Shown here piece after piece: positions 7,797-16,514 of a stretch of 64,000 nt of DNA (position 1 is its first letter; each line of letters starts with the position of its first letter). The notes beneath the pieces were generated by a model, which was not told the DNA's origin, ran no database searches, and saw only the letters and a program-made list of their open reading frames with translations. The stretch comes from Collinsella sp. (GTDB lineage Bacteria > Actinomycetota > Coriobacteriia > Coriobacteriales > Coriobacteriaceae): assembly GCA_018368345.1 (NCBI GenBank), contig JAGZEK010000005.1:62001-126000 (forward strand). The letters are read 5' to 3'. Both the position numbers and the translations under genes were made by a program.

Positions 7797-8963
7797 TTAC
7801 TCGGCGTCGGTCTCCTCGTCCTTCTTCTCGGAAGGCAGCGGGGTAACCTCGATCTCGACACCCAGAGTCTCAGCAGCGGACTTCATGGACAGGGAGATAC
7901 GACGACGGTCGAGGTCGATCTCCATGACCTTGACCTGAACCTTGTCGCCCACATGGGTGACCTGAGAAGGCTGATCGACGTGCTTGTTGGCCATCTCGGA
8001 GATGTGCACCAGGCCCTCGATGCCCTCGCCCAGGTCGACGAAAGCGCCGAACGGGACAAGCTTGGTCACAGTGCCCTCGACGATAGCGCCGACGGGGTAC
8101 TTCTTGACCAGTGCGCGCCACGGATCCTCGGTGGTCTGCTTGAGACCCAGGGAGATGCGCTCGCGGTTGAGATCGACGTCGAGAACCTCGACCTCGACCT
8201 CCTGGCCGACCTTGACAACCTCGGAAGGATGGTTGACGTGGTTCCAGGAGAGCTCGGAGATGTGGATGAGGCCGTCGATACCGCCGAGGTCGACGAAGGC
8301 GCCGAAGTCGACGATGGAGGAAACGGTGCCCTGGAGACGCATACCAGACTTGAGCTTGGACAGGATCTCGGAGCGCTCGGCCTTACGGGACTCCTCGAGC
8401 ACGACGCGACGGGAGAGGACGACGTTGTTGCGGTTGCGGTCCATCTCGATAACGCGGGCCTCGATGCGGGTGCCCATGTAAGAGGTGAGGTCCTTAACGC
8501 GACGGAGGTCGACGAGGGAAGCAGGCAGGAAGCCACGCAGGCCGATGTCGAGAATCAGGCCGCCCTTGACAACCTCGATAACCTCCCCCTCGACGTTCTC
8601 GCCGGAGTTGAACTTCTCCTCGATGCGGTTCCAAGCACGCTCGTACTCGGCACGCTTCTTGGACAGGACCAGACGACCGTCCTTGTCCTCCTTCTGGAGA
8701 ACCAGAGCCTCGATGGGATCACCAAGTGCAACGATGTCTGCAGGGTTAGCGTCCTTGCGGATGGACAGCTCGCGGACCGGGATAACGCCCTCGGACTTGA
8801 ATCCGATGTCAACGAGCACCTCGTCATGCTCGATCTTAACGACAGTGCCGTTAACGAGATCGCCCTCATCAAAGTCGGTAATCGTACCGTCGATGAGGTT
8901 GTTCATCTCCTCCTCGTTGACATCGTCAAGAGAGAAAATGGACGAGTTCTGAATCTCACTCAA
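7797..8963 (-). CDS. rpsA: 30S ribosomal protein S1
   Basis: A 388-residue protein with four S1 RNA-binding domains, at about residues 35-105, 120-190, 205-275 and 290-360; the last two each contain the hallmark FGAFVDLG and HISE. Four repeats, rather than the six of E. coli, are usual in Gram-positive bacteria. S1 helps mRNA bind the 30S subunit. The start is a TTG at 8963 behind AAAGGGG; no ATG lies nearby in frame. The C-terminus is acidic (KKDEETDAE). It is followed by its own terminator and appears monocistronic. Confidence 0.93.
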   Translation of the reverse strand: MSEIQNSSIFSLDDVNEEEMNNLIDGTITDFDEGDLVNGTVVKIEHDEVLVDIGFKSEGVIPVRELSIRKDANPADIVALGDPIEALVLQKEDKDGRLVLSKKRAEYERAWNRIEEKFNSGENVEGEVIEVVKGGLILDIGLRGFLPASLVDLRRVKDLTSYMGTRIEARVIEMDRNRNNVVLSRRVVLEESRKAERSEILSKLKSGMRLQGTVSSIVDFGAFVDLGGIDGLIHISELSWNHVNHPSEVVKVGQEVEVEVLDVDLNRERISLGLKQTTEDPWRALVKKYPVGAIVEGTVTKLVPFGAFVDLGEGIEGLVHISEMANKHVDQPSQVTHVGDKVQVKVMEIDLDRRRISLSMKSAAETLGVEIEVTPLPSEKKDEETDAE

Positions 8964-9278
8964 AGGTGGACCCCTTTCGAACTACGGGGCCCCGATTGCT
9001 AGGACCTACAGAAGGGTGCGACAAGCACACAACGTTTAGGAACACTCGGGAGCCGACAGATACTAATGTGACGCTTATGCAATCACGTTCGTATAGGTTA
9101 CGGGGAAATGAGTTCGATTTCAAGCGTGAACTGCGATTTTTTACTCGTGTGGAGACTTTTTCGTAATCTTATGAACACACGTCTCCGCAACTTGACGATA
9201 ACCAGCCAGGCAATTCGCTTTGGGGTAAAGTATCCGGAGCCAACGACTCTAGATCAAATTTACGAGAAAGGTGCCCGC
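8964..9278. other. Divergent intergenic region between rpsA and a HAD gene
   Basis: About 315 bases with no credible gene. It must hold the rpsA promoter (minus) and the promoter of the HAD gene (plus). A TTGACG at 9192-9197 and TAAAGT at 9226-9231 are present, but their spacing (28) is too long for a standard promoter. GGAGAC and GTCTCC (about 9152-9186) form an inverted repeat of unknown meaning. Confidence 0.5.
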
Positions 9279-10037
9279 GTGCTCAAAGCAGTCGTTTTCG
9301 ATATGGACGAAACGCTTCTTAGCATCAACCTCAACGCGTTCATCCTTCGCTATTTTAAGGATGTCTCTTCGATGCTCGCGGATATCGGGCGCCGCAGCCG
9401 CGGTGGCACGATGGCACGCCTCGGCACCATCCTGGTCGACCTCAACGCCAATCGCCGCAGCGGCACGGACAACCGCACCAATCTTGAGTTTTACCAAGAA
9501 GAGGTCGAGCGCCGATGCGGGATCCGCCTCTCCGATCCCCTCATCTACGAGGCGTTTACCTACTATGACCGCGAAGTTCTTCCGTACAAGAACGACGATG
9601 TCATTAACGCCCACGCCATGCCGGGCGCACACGCCGCGCTCCAGGCCGTACAGGACGCGGGGCTGCGCTGCGCGCTCTTTACCAACCCCAGCTTTCCGCA
9701 GGGGGCCATCGAGTGCCGCATGGGTTGGGGCGACCTGGCCGACGTCCCCTTTGAGCTCGTCACGCATATGGGAAACGCCACCCGCTGCAAGCCCGATGCC
9801 ACCTACTATCTAGAGCAGCTTCAGGTGATGGGGCTCGAGCCGCACGAGGTCCTTATGGTGGGCAACGATCCCAAGCGCGACTTCCCCAGTCCCGCCTGCG
9901 GCATTCAAACTGCCTATGTTGGCCAGGGAAAACCCGGCCGAGCCACCTGGCGCGGAACCATGGAAGACTTCGCCCGCGACTTTAACGCCGTAGTAGAAGC
10001 CTTCTACGAACACCAAGTAGCCGACGAACTGTCTTAA
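9279..10037 (+). CDS. HAD-superfamily hydrolase
   Basis: A 252-residue HAD phosphatase: motif I FDMDETLL at residues 7-14 (nucleophile Asp8, acid/base Asp10), motif II in LFTNPS, and motif III/IV VGNDPKRDFPSPACG. A cap region of about 110 residues lies between motifs I and II. The substrate is unknown. The start is a GTG at 9279 with AGAAAGG upstream, placing motif I seven residues from the N-terminus as usual. A longer frame back to 9108 lacks a ribosome site and is poorly conserved in character. Confidence 0.85.
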   Translation: MLKAVVFDMDETLLSINLNAFILRYFKDVSSMLADIGRRSRGGTMARLGTILVDLNANRRSGTDNRTNLEFYQEEVERRCGIRLSDPLIYEAFTYYDREVLPYKNDDVINAHAMPGAHAALQAVQDAGLRCALFTNPSFPQGAIECRMGWGDLADVPFELVTHMGNATRCKPDATYYLEQLQVMGLEPHEVLMVGNDPKRDFPSPACGIQTAYVGQGKPGRATWRGTMEDFARDFNAVVEAFYEHQVADELS

Positions 10038-11353
10038 CAGACCTGGGTTTTGCCGATCATGATGTTGAGGATCTCGACGTCGGTGTCCTTCATGCCCACG
10101 CGGCCTACGTAGCCCATACTGGCGATCGTCTGCTCAACGGTATCTTGGATCAGGCCCTCGCCGGCGCGGAAGCCGCGGCCTTGCATGGCCATATCGTGGC
10201 CCAGAATCGCCGCATCGACGGCAGCCGAGATCTTGGCGGCACAGCTCGCCTTGGCGCCGTCGCACACGATGCCGCCCACGTTGCCAAGCGTATTCGAGAC
10301 CGTCGCGCCAATCTGTTCGCGCGTGCCACCGCACAGCCAGGTAATCGCAGCGCCGGCGCCGCACGCAGCGCAAATAGCACCGCAAAACGCCGAGAGCGCA
10401 CCAATATAGCTCTTGATATGCACGGCGATAAGATCGGACAGCATCACGGCGCGCACCAGGCGCTCGTGGTCGCAACGCAGGTACTCGGCATACTCCATGA
10501 CGGGCAATGCGCAGGTAATGCCCTGATTGCCCGAGCCGCACACAATGGCGACCGGCAGCGCGCAACCGTTCATGCGGGCGTCGGACCCGGCGGCCGCACG
10601 GGCACGGGCGCGGCAGGCGACGTCATCGGCACGAGCACCCAGCAGCGTACGGCCCACCTCGGCGCCCCAAGCGTGCGCGAGGCCCTCAGCACTGATCGCG
10701 CCATTCAGCTCAATCTGACGCTCAACGGCAGCGCGGGCGTCCTCAATGTCACCGTCCTCGATAAAGTCGATGATGGCCTCGATCGACATGGGCGTGTCGG
10801 CGTTATCTGCCGCACGCTCGGCCACCACGCGCTCGGCGCAGGCGGCGCACTCCCCCGCCGACTTACCGCATACCGGAATACCGTCGAGCGTATGGCACGT
10901 GACATTAGTGTGGTGATCGGTAATCTCGACGACCGCGGTATGGCCCCCGGCCGTCGCAGTCACCTTGATGTAGAGGTTGGGCACACCCTCGACAAGCGAC
11001 ACATCGCAGTAGTCCGCATCGGCAAGCAGCTCGGCCACGCGGGCGCGGTCCGCGTCATCGACGCTCTCGAGCACCTCGAGCGCGCTCTTGGCGTCGCCGC
11101 CCACGGCACCCAGCACGGCCGCGGCTTCAATACCATGCATTCCGCCCGAGTTGGGCACGGTCACGCTCTTGACGTTCTTGATGATGTTGCCCGAGCAGGC
11201 AACATCCATATGATCGGGCTCGCAACCGAGCGTCTGGCTCGCCAGCGCCGCTGCATAGGCAACGGCAATGGGCTCGGTGCAGCCGAGTGCACAGACAAGT
11301 TCGCGGTTCAAAACATCGCAAAACGCGGCATCACGGATGGAATCGGTAGGCAT
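10034..11353 (-). CDS. L-cysteine desulfidase / UPF0597 family protein
   Basis: A 439-residue protein with the UPF0597 (CdsB/YhaM, serine dehydratase alpha-like) signatures: CALGCTEPIAVAYAAA near residue 24, CSGNIIKN, the central GSGNQGI, and a cysteine-rich C-terminal half. The family uses an iron-sulfur cluster to break cysteine to pyruvate, sulfide and ammonia under anaerobic conditions. Specificity for cysteine is inferred from the family. The ATG at 11353 has AGGAG at correct spacing. The 3' end overlaps the end of the convergent HAD gene by four bases. Confidence 0.85.
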   Translation of the reverse strand: MPTDSIRDAAFCDVLNRELVCALGCTEPIAVAYAAALASQTLGCEPDHMDVACSGNIIKNVKSVTVPNSGGMHGIEAAAVLGAVGGDAKSALEVLESVDDADRARVAELLADADYCDVSLVEGVPNLYIKVTATAGGHTAVVEITDHHTNVTCHTLDGIPVCGKSAGECAACAERVVAERAADNADTPMSIEAIIDFIEDGDIEDARAAVERQIELNGAISAEGLAHAWGAEVGRTLLGARADDVACRARARAAAGSDARMNGCALPVAIVCGSGNQGITCALPVMEYAEYLRCDHERLVRAVMLSDLIAVHIKSYIGALSAFCGAICAACGAGAAITWLCGGTREQIGATVSNTLGNVGGIVCDGAKASCAAKISAAVDAAILGHDMAMQGRGFRAGEGLIQDTVEQTIASMGYVGRVGMKDTDVEILNIMIGKTQVC

Positions 11354-11390
11354 AGGTATCTCCTGCTTGCATAACGGGCTGGGCTCTCAA
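11331..11390 (-). CDS. Possible 19-codon leader ORF overlapping the desulfidase start
   Basis: On the minus strand an almost perfect Shine-Dalgarno AAAGGAGGTAAC stands eight bases before a TTG at 11390. The frame runs 19 codons and stops with TGA at 11331-11333, inside the first codons of the desulfidase gene in another frame. This layout could couple translation. The peptide (with RAQPVMQAG) has no cysteine and no known relatives, so the call is weak. Confidence 0.25.
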   Translation of the reverse strand: MRAQPVMQAGDTYAYRFHP

Positions 11391-11623
11391 AAAAGTTACC
11401 TCCTTTATTTGATAACAATGCATCAAAAACCGCAACCATGGTTCCGGCGGACGGCGCTCGAGCACTAATTGGTGGCATTATTCATGAGAAGCCAATCTTG
11501 TTGCATGCTAAAGCGTTTGACCAAAAAACGCCCGAGCGTTTACGCAAGAGTCGCGTTATCATGCAGTCGAAAGCGGTAAACACCTTTAGCATTTGCGCCG
11601 CACAGACCAGAGAGGAACCATCC

Positions 11624-12091
11624 ATGAAGATCGGTATCGGTAACGACCACGCCGCCGTCGAGCTCAAGAACATCATCTCCGAGCACCTGAAGGAGCGCGG
11701 CTGCGAGGTCGTGAACTTTGGCACCGACACCTCCGAGAGCTTTGACTACCCCATCGCCGGCTACAAGGTGGGTAAGGCCGTTGCCAACGGCGACGTCGAC
11801 CTGGGCATCCTCATCTGCGGCACCGGCGTCGGGATAAGTCTGGCTGCCAACAAGGTCGAGGGCGTACGCGCCGTCGTGTGCTCCGAGCCTTTCAGCGCCA
11901 AGCTCTCCCGCATGCACAACAATACCAACGTGCTCGCCTTTGGCGCCCGCGTCGTGGGCTCCGAGCTCGCCAAGATGATTGTCGACGAGTGGCTCGACGC
12001 CGAGTTTGAGGGCGGTCGTCACGAGCGTCGCGTCAACCTCCTCAACGAGATCGACCAGACCCGCGGTCTCAAGGTCGTCGACGAGGCCTAA
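11624..12091 (+). CDS. rpiB: Ribose 5-phosphate isomerase B
   Basis: A 155-residue RpiB/LacAB family protein: MKIGIGNDHAA at the N-terminus, then DLGILICGTGVGIS (catalytic Cys and the phosphate loop), and CSEPFSAKLSRMHNNTNVL, typical of RpiB. It interconverts ribose 5-phosphate and ribulose 5-phosphate in the pentose phosphate pathway. The start at 11624 follows AGAGGAA. A longer frame from 11438 has no ribosome site. A strong terminator follows. Confidence 0.92.
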   Translation: MKIGIGNDHAAVELKNIISEHLKERGCEVVNFGTDTSESFDYPIAGYKVGKAVANGDVDLGILICGTGVGISLAANKVEGVRAVVCSEPFSAKLSRMHNNTNVLAFGARVVGSELAKMIVDEWLDAEFEGGRHERRVNLLNEIDQTRGLKVVDEA

Positions 12092-12118
12092 AGACTTACA
12101 ACGCCATACGCTAACGAC

Positions 12119-12163
12119 AGCCCCCGCCTGGAATGCACGCACATTCCAGGCGGGGGCTCTTTA
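12119..12163 (+). terminator. Terminator of rpiB
   Basis: AGCCCCCGCCTGGAATG pairs perfectly with its complement, loop of a few bases, followed by CTTTAG. Confidence 0.85.
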
Positions 12164-12205
12164 GTAGATTTGTGAGCGTTTACCAAAAACCTGTTGGGAT
12201 AAAAA

Positions 12206-12235
12206 GGGCGCCGCGGAAGGAGTTCCGCGGCGCCC
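12206..12235 (-). terminator. Terminator of ndk
   Basis: GGGCGCCGCGGAA pairs with TTCCGCGGCGCCC around GGAG. On the minus strand it is followed by TTTTTATC. Confidence 0.85.
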
Positions 12236-12273
12236 AAGCCACACGCTAACAGCTTTAAGGAGTCAAAGCTGGT

Positions 12274-12678
12274 TTAGCCAAAGAAGCGCTTGATCTCGAT
12301 CTCGGCGTTCTCCAGGCAGTCGGAGCCGTGAATCACGTTGGCGTTGACATCGACGGCGAAGTCACCGCGGATGGTGCCGGGGGCAGCATCAAGCGGGTTG
12401 GTGGCGCCCATAAGGGTGCGCATCTTGGAGACGGCGGAGAGACCGGAAACGACCATCTTGACGACCGGACCGCTCGTCATAAAGTCGCACAGACCGCCAA
12501 AGAAGGGTTTGTCGGCCAGATGGGCGTAGTGCTCCTCGACGGTAGCGCGCTCGAGCGTGGTCATCTCCATACGCTCGATGACAAGGCCGCTGCGCTCGAT
12601 ACGAGCAACGATCTCGCCGATCTTGCGATCGCGCACAGCGTCGGGCTTAATCATGATGAAGGTCTTCTCGATAGCCAT
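12274..12678 (-). CDS. ndk: Nucleoside diphosphate kinase
   Basis: A 134-residue Ndk of normal length: EKTFIMIKPDAV at the N-terminus and the active-site histidine His117 in NVIHGSD. It transfers the gamma phosphate of ATP to nucleoside diphosphates through a phosphohistidine. The residue after the active-site motif is Cys rather than the common Ser. The start at 12678 follows AAAGG; the 14 upstream codons in the same frame are not Ndk-like. Confidence 0.95.
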   Translation of the reverse strand: MAIEKTFIMIKPDAVRDRKIGEIVARIERSGLVIERMEMTTLERATVEEHYAHLADKPFFGGLCDFMTSGPVVKMVVSGLSAVSKMRTLMGATNPLDAAPGTIRGDFAVDVNANVIHGSDCLENAEIEIKRFFG

Positions 12679-13055
12679 AAGGTAGCCTTTCAAGTAGGTT
12701 CGCGCGTGCCCAAGTCCCATTCCGGCACCCGCCTGAACTGCATCGTAACAGAGTTTTAGCTGCAGTTAAACAAAAAGCTGTTTATTGAAGCGCTGTAACT
12801 TATTGAAGCGTTCCATATGTGTCACTTCTGTTTCGAAGCCCGATTAGAGTACCATCCGCTCCGCCACCAACTGCACCGAACCGAGCAGACGGTCGGTTGC
12901 CGCCCGTGAACGCACCCCCTTCACAACCTGCCCAAAGGTCCTACAGAAGTTCTCGACAAGCTCCTCCCTTCCCTATAACAAAACGGGCGCCCACCGTAGC
13001 GAGCACCCGTAAAGGCAAGATATGATGAACGCACCAGACAGACGCATCCTATAAG
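12679..13055. other. Intergenic region between ndk and argH
   Basis: About 375 bases without a credible gene. It contains the argH terminator (12978-13012) and, upstream of ndk, a direct repeat of TATTGAAGCG at 12783-12792 and 12801-12810 (18-base period), which could be a regulator site for ndk on the minus strand. Nothing else was recognised. Confidence 0.5.
12978..13012 (-). terminator. Terminator of argH
   Basis: On the minus strand ACGGGTGC pairs with GCGCCCGT (one G-U pair), followed by TTTTGTTAT. Confidence 0.7.
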
Positions 13056-14486
13056 CTAATTAGCTCCGTGGCCCATCTCGACGACCTTGGTCAACGAGCC
13101 AAACACACCTTCGTCGGCAACGAGTTGTGCCTCGGCACGCTGCAGCTGCACGGCAACAGCGGCAGGGGCGGTACCGCCCTCGGTCGTGCGCGCGGCGACA
13201 ATCGACGGGATGTCGAGCGCCTCGGTAATATCGCGCTCAAAGAGCGGGCTTGCCTCCTGGAACACCTCAAACGGCAGGTCCTCAAGATTGCAGCCGCGCT
13301 TCTCACACATCAGGACCAGATGGCCCACCACGGCATGCGCCTCACGGAACGGCAGGCCGCGCTTGGCCAGGTAATCGGCAACATCGGTAGCGGCAAGGTG
13401 CCCCACGCCGCACTCGCGCGCCATGGCATCCTCGTTGACGGTCCAAGTCGAAATCATACCGGCCATAACCGACAGACACTGCATGAGCGTGTGGGCGGTA
13501 TCGAGCGCGCCCTCCTTGTCCTCCTGCAAGTCCTTGTTATAGGCCAGCGGCAGGCCCTTCATGGTCACAAGCAGCTGCACCAGGTTGCCATAGACTCGGC
13601 CGCTCTTGCCGCGGATAAGCTCGGCAAAGTCGGGATTCTTCTTCTGCGGCATGATGGACGAGCCGGTGGAGTACGAGTCGGAAAGCGTGATAAAGCCAAA
13701 TTCGGAGCTCGACCACAGCACGATCTCCTCGGAAAGACGCGACAGGTGCATGGCCATGACGGAGCCGGCGTAGTGCAGATCGAGCAGGAAATCACGGTCG
13801 GAAACCGCATCGAGCGAGTTGGGAATCACACCCGCAAAGCCAAGCTCGGCAGCCGTCATCTGGCGATCGAGCGGATAGCTCGTACCGGCAAGCGCGGCAG
13901 CACCCAGCGGGCAGTTGTCGGCAGCATCAAAGGCGGCCTTCAGGCGTGTATAGTCGCGCGCGAACATCCAGGAATACGCCAGCAGGTGATGCGACAGCAG
14001 CACAGGCTGAGCATGCTGCATGTGCGTGTAGCCCGGCAGAATCACCTTGTCGTACTTCTTGGCCGCATCCACCAGCACATGGCGCAGCTCAAGATTGGCC
14101 TCCATGAGCTCCTTGGCCAGCGCCTTGACGCCCAGGCGCGTATCGGTCGCCACCTGGTCGTTGCGCGAACGCCCGGTATGTAAGCGCTTACCGGCCTCGC
14201 CGATGCGGCGCGTCAGCTCGCTCTCGATGGACATATGAATGTCCTCGTCGTTGATATCGAAGGTGAAGTTGCCGGCATCGATATCCTGCTCGATTCCGGT
14301 CAGGCCCTTGGCAATCGCCTGCTCATCCTCGGCACTGATGATGCCCTGGGCCGCCAGCATCTTGGCATGCGCCTTAGAACCGGCGATATCCTGCTTATAG
14401 AGATGTTTGTCGACCGGCAGCGACGCGCCAAACTCCTGCGTGACCTCGGCCACTCCCGCCTCAAAACGACCGCCCCAAAGAGCCAT
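13056..14486 (-). CDS. argH: Argininosuccinate lyase
   Basis: A 476-residue protein of the fumarase/aspartase superfamily, beginning MALWGGRFEAG as ArgH does. It has TGRSRNDQVATD, the helix GYTHMQHAQPV, and the superfamily signature GSSIMPQKKNPD. It splits argininosuccinate into arginine and fumarate, the last step of arginine synthesis. The start at 14486 follows AAGGGGACGG; upstream in-frame codons are not ArgH-like. argG lies upstream on the same strand with a small gene between, so argG-sORF-argH may be one unit. Confidence 0.95.
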   Translation of the reverse strand: MALWGGRFEAGVAEVTQEFGASLPVDKHLYKQDIAGSKAHAKMLAAQGIISAEDEQAIAKGLTGIEQDIDAGNFTFDINDEDIHMSIESELTRRIGEAGKRLHTGRSRNDQVATDTRLGVKALAKELMEANLELRHVLVDAAKKYDKVILPGYTHMQHAQPVLLSHHLLAYSWMFARDYTRLKAAFDAADNCPLGAAALAGTSYPLDRQMTAAELGFAGVIPNSLDAVSDRDFLLDLHYAGSVMAMHLSRLSEEIVLWSSSEFGFITLSDSYSTGSSIMPQKKNPDFAELIRGKSGRVYGNLVQLLVTMKGLPLAYNKDLQEDKEGALDTAHTLMQCLSVMAGMISTWTVNEDAMARECGVGHLAATDVADYLAKRGLPFREAHAVVGHLVLMCEKRGCNLEDLPFEVFQEASPLFERDITEALDIPSIVAARTTEGGTAPAAVAVQLQRAEAQLVADEGVFGSLTKVVEMGHGAN

Positions 14487-14604
14487 GGAACCGTCCCCTT
14501 TCTCCAAATACCAAAACAAGCGCCCAAAGCAATGCGCCATGTCGCTAAAGCGATTTTTCAACCGCTAGTTTTACACAATCCCCACCGTGCGCGGGACCAT
14601 GTTG

Positions 14605-14775
14605 CTAATTTGCAAAGAAGTGACGCACCAGGCACTTGGCGCCCAACGTCTCCCTCCGGATGTTGCCTTGCGAACCATCGATCCAGGCCTTTAGGCTCAT
14701 GGGAACGTCCTCGACCTTTGCAGCATCGAACTCGGGCGCGAGGGCAAGTAAGGCATGCGCGATAGCGTTGAACAT
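14605..14775 (-). CDS. Small hypothetical protein (56 aa) between argG and argH
   Basis: A short frame on the minus strand from ATG at 14773-14775 to TAG at 14605-14607, with a clear GAGGAG ribosome site ten bases upstream. The product starts MFNAIAHALLALAPEFD and continues with VPMSLKAWIDG and LGAKCLVRHFFAN. It has an amphipathic N-terminal helix and no family that was recognised. Codon choice is GC-rich like real genes here. A hairpin (14827-14856) lies in its leader. Its position inside the arg gene pair suggests co-expression; the function is unknown. Confidence 0.55.
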   Translation of the reverse strand: MFNAIAHALLALAPEFDAAKVEDVPMSLKAWIDGSQGNIRRETLGAKCLVRHFFAN

Positions 14776-14826
14776 AATGGATACTCCTCATATATATAGG
14801 CACAGAGCCGCCAAATTGATAGAAGG

Positions 14827-14856
14827 AGCCCCGCCGGACAACCCCGGCGGGGCTCG
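14827..14856 (-). terminator. GC-rich hairpin downstream of argG
   Basis: GAGCCCCGCC pairs with GGCGGGGCTC. On the minus strand the stem is followed by CTTCTATC, a weak T-run, so it may terminate or attenuate transcription between argG and the small gene. Confidence 0.5.
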
Positions 14857-15008
14857 GACTCAGCCGCAGGCGCGGCGTCATATATGCGGGCGGAACGTAG
14901 GGGCCACCGATGTTAAGAAGTGTCAGCAAGCATAACGAAAGGTAGGGACCCCGTGCGCCCGTTTTGTATCACGCGGATGGGCCGCGCGGATACCAAGGAA
15001 AGGAGGCG

Positions 15009-16235
15009 TTAGGCCTGGGCGGCAGCGGAGCTGGGACCCTGGACCTTTGCCCACGTCTTGAGCGACAGCGTATCGATCTCGATAAAGCCGGCGCTGGCCT
15101 TCTCGTCAAACGTGGTGTCGCGGTCGTAGGTAGCCAGACCGTAGTCATACAGGCTAAACGGGCTCTTGCGACCGACGACATGGCAGTTGCCCTTAAAGAA
15201 CTTCAGACGGACGGTACCGGTCACGAACTTCTGGGTATCGGCCATAAAGGCATCGAGCGCGTTCTTGAGCGGGCTGTACCACTGGCCGTTGTACACGGCG
15301 GTGGCCCAATCCTGCTCGAGCTTGATCTTGGTCTTGAGCAGGTCGCCCTCGACGCAAATGTCCTCAAGTGCCTTGTGGGCGGTGATGAGCGTCAGGGCGC
15401 CGGGAACCTCATAGCACTCACGGCTCTTGAGGCCCACCAGACGATCCTCGACCAGGTCGAGACGGCCAAAGCCGTTGTCACCAGAGATCTTGTTGAGGGC
15501 GATGACGATCTCGGAGAGCTTCATCTTCTTGCCGTCGACGGCGACGGGCTTGCCGGCCTCAAACTCAATCTCGGTATACGTCGGGGTGTCGGGCGCGTCC
15601 TCGGGGTTCTTGGTCATAACCCAGGCGTCATCGAGCGGCTCGTTCCAGGGATCCTCCAGGTGACCGCACTCAATGGCGCGACCCCACAGGTTGTCGTCGA
15701 TGGAGTAGGGGTTGTCGTTGGCACCCTCGGGAACCGGCACGTTGTGGGCATGTGCGTAGGCGACCTCGTCGGGACGGCACTTCAGGTCCCACTCGCGAAC
15801 CGGGGCGATAACTTTGAGCTCGGGGTCGAGGGCCTTGACGGCAGCCTCAAAACGAACCTGGTCGTTACCCTTGCCGGTGCAGCCGTGAGCGACGTAGGTC
15901 GCGCCAAACTCGTGAGCGACCTCGACAAGCTTCTTGGCGAGCAACGGGCGGGACAGGGCGGAGAGCAGCGGATACTTGTTCTCGTACATAGAGTTTGCGG
16001 CGATAGCCTTAGTCAGGAACTCATCGGAGAACTCGTCGCGCAGATCGAGCACCTGGCAATCCAGAACGCCCAGGTCGAGGGCCTTCTGCTTCTTGGCGTC
16101 CAGACCGGTCTCCTCCTGGCCCACGTTGCCGCAGACACAAACAACATCGAGATTCTTCTCGTCCTGGAGCCACTTGACACATACGGATGTATCAAGACCA
16201 CCGGAATATGCGAGAACGACTTTTTCCTTGCTCAT
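15009..16235 (-). CDS. argG: Argininosuccinate synthase
   Basis: A 408-residue ArgG of normal length. It begins MSKEKVVLAYSGGLDTSVC, the P-loop-like PP motif SGGLDTS that binds ATP, and has the ATYVAHGCTGKGNDQVRFE motif. It joins citrulline and aspartate using ATP, giving argininosuccinate. The start at 16235 follows AAAGGAAA; 17 upstream codons in frame are not ArgG-like. Its roughly 200-base leader contains an arginine-rich leader peptide and a terminator hairpin (see those entries), so transcription is probably attenuated when arginine is plentiful. Confidence 0.95.
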   Translation of the reverse strand: MSKEKVVLAYSGGLDTSVCVKWLQDEKNLDVVCVCGNVGQEETGLDAKKQKALDLGVLDCQVLDLRDEFSDEFLTKAIAANSMYENKYPLLSALSRPLLAKKLVEVAHEFGATYVAHGCTGKGNDQVRFEAAVKALDPELKVIAPVREWDLKCRPDEVAYAHAHNVPVPEGANDNPYSIDDNLWGRAIECGHLEDPWNEPLDDAWVMTKNPEDAPDTPTYTEIEFEAGKPVAVDGKKMKLSEIVIALNKISGDNGFGRLDLVEDRLVGLKSRECYEVPGALTLITAHKALEDICVEGDLLKTKIKLEQDWATAVYNGQWYSPLKNALDAFMADTQKFVTGTVRLKFFKGNCHVVGRKSPFSLYDYGLATYDRDTTFDEKASAGFIEIDTLSLKTWAKVQGPSSAAAQA

Positions 16236-16286
16236 GGCTGTTTCCTTTCGCCCTTGGTAGCTAGTTAGAACATCGGTCAGTTGCAA

Positions 16287-16399
16287 GTCATTTCGAGGTC
16301 AAAAACCGTGCAATATCAGGTTAAATAGCAAAAAGCAGCACAACATGCCCTAGAAACATGCAGCAATGTCGTGCTAAAACCCAACGACCTCAAAATGAC
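16287..16399 (-). promoter_or_regulatory. Candidate arginine attenuator in the argG leader
   Basis: On the minus strand, downstream of the leader peptide, AGCACGACAT (16375-16366) pairs with ATGTTGTGCT (16346-16337), followed by GCTTTTTGC: an intrinsic terminator before argG. Competing pairings are visible. GTCGT (16388-16384) can pair with ACGAC (16372-16368), opening the terminator stem. CCTCAA/TTGAGG forms a hairpin at 16388-16409, which would block that pairing. GACGAT/ATCGTC (16432-16447) folds over the last Arg codons. An outer inverted repeat GTCATTTYGAGGTC spans 16287-16399. The mechanism is inferred from these pairings. Confidence 0.6.
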
Positions 16400-16439
16400 T
16401 CTGTTGAGGCAATTCGCCCCATACGGACAGAGACGATTG

Positions 16440-16514
16440 TTATCGTCGTCGAGAAATTGCGCGCTGGCGTCGGATGGCATTGTCTGCAGTAGTGATGATC
16501 TTTACGAACTGCAT
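16440..16514 (-). CDS. Arginine-rich leader peptide upstream of argG (24 aa)
   Basis: A 24-codon frame on the minus strand with a strong AAAGGAGAGG ribosome site and ATG at 16512-16514. It starts MQFVKIITTADNAI and its last ten codons read R-R-Q-R-A-I-S-R-R-R, then TAA: six arginine codons in ten. This is the form of a leader peptide that senses charged tRNA-Arg, and the next gene downstream is argG. A terminator hairpin follows about 65 bases after the stop. The peptide is too short to be judged by family; the case rests on ribosome site, codon content and location. Confidence 0.7.
   Translation of the reverse strand: MQFVKIITTADNAIRRQRAISRRR

Noticed and set aside
7551..9002. Long plus-strand open frame opposite rpsA
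   Set aside because: High-GC antisense shadow of rpsA, no ribosome site, no family-like sequence.
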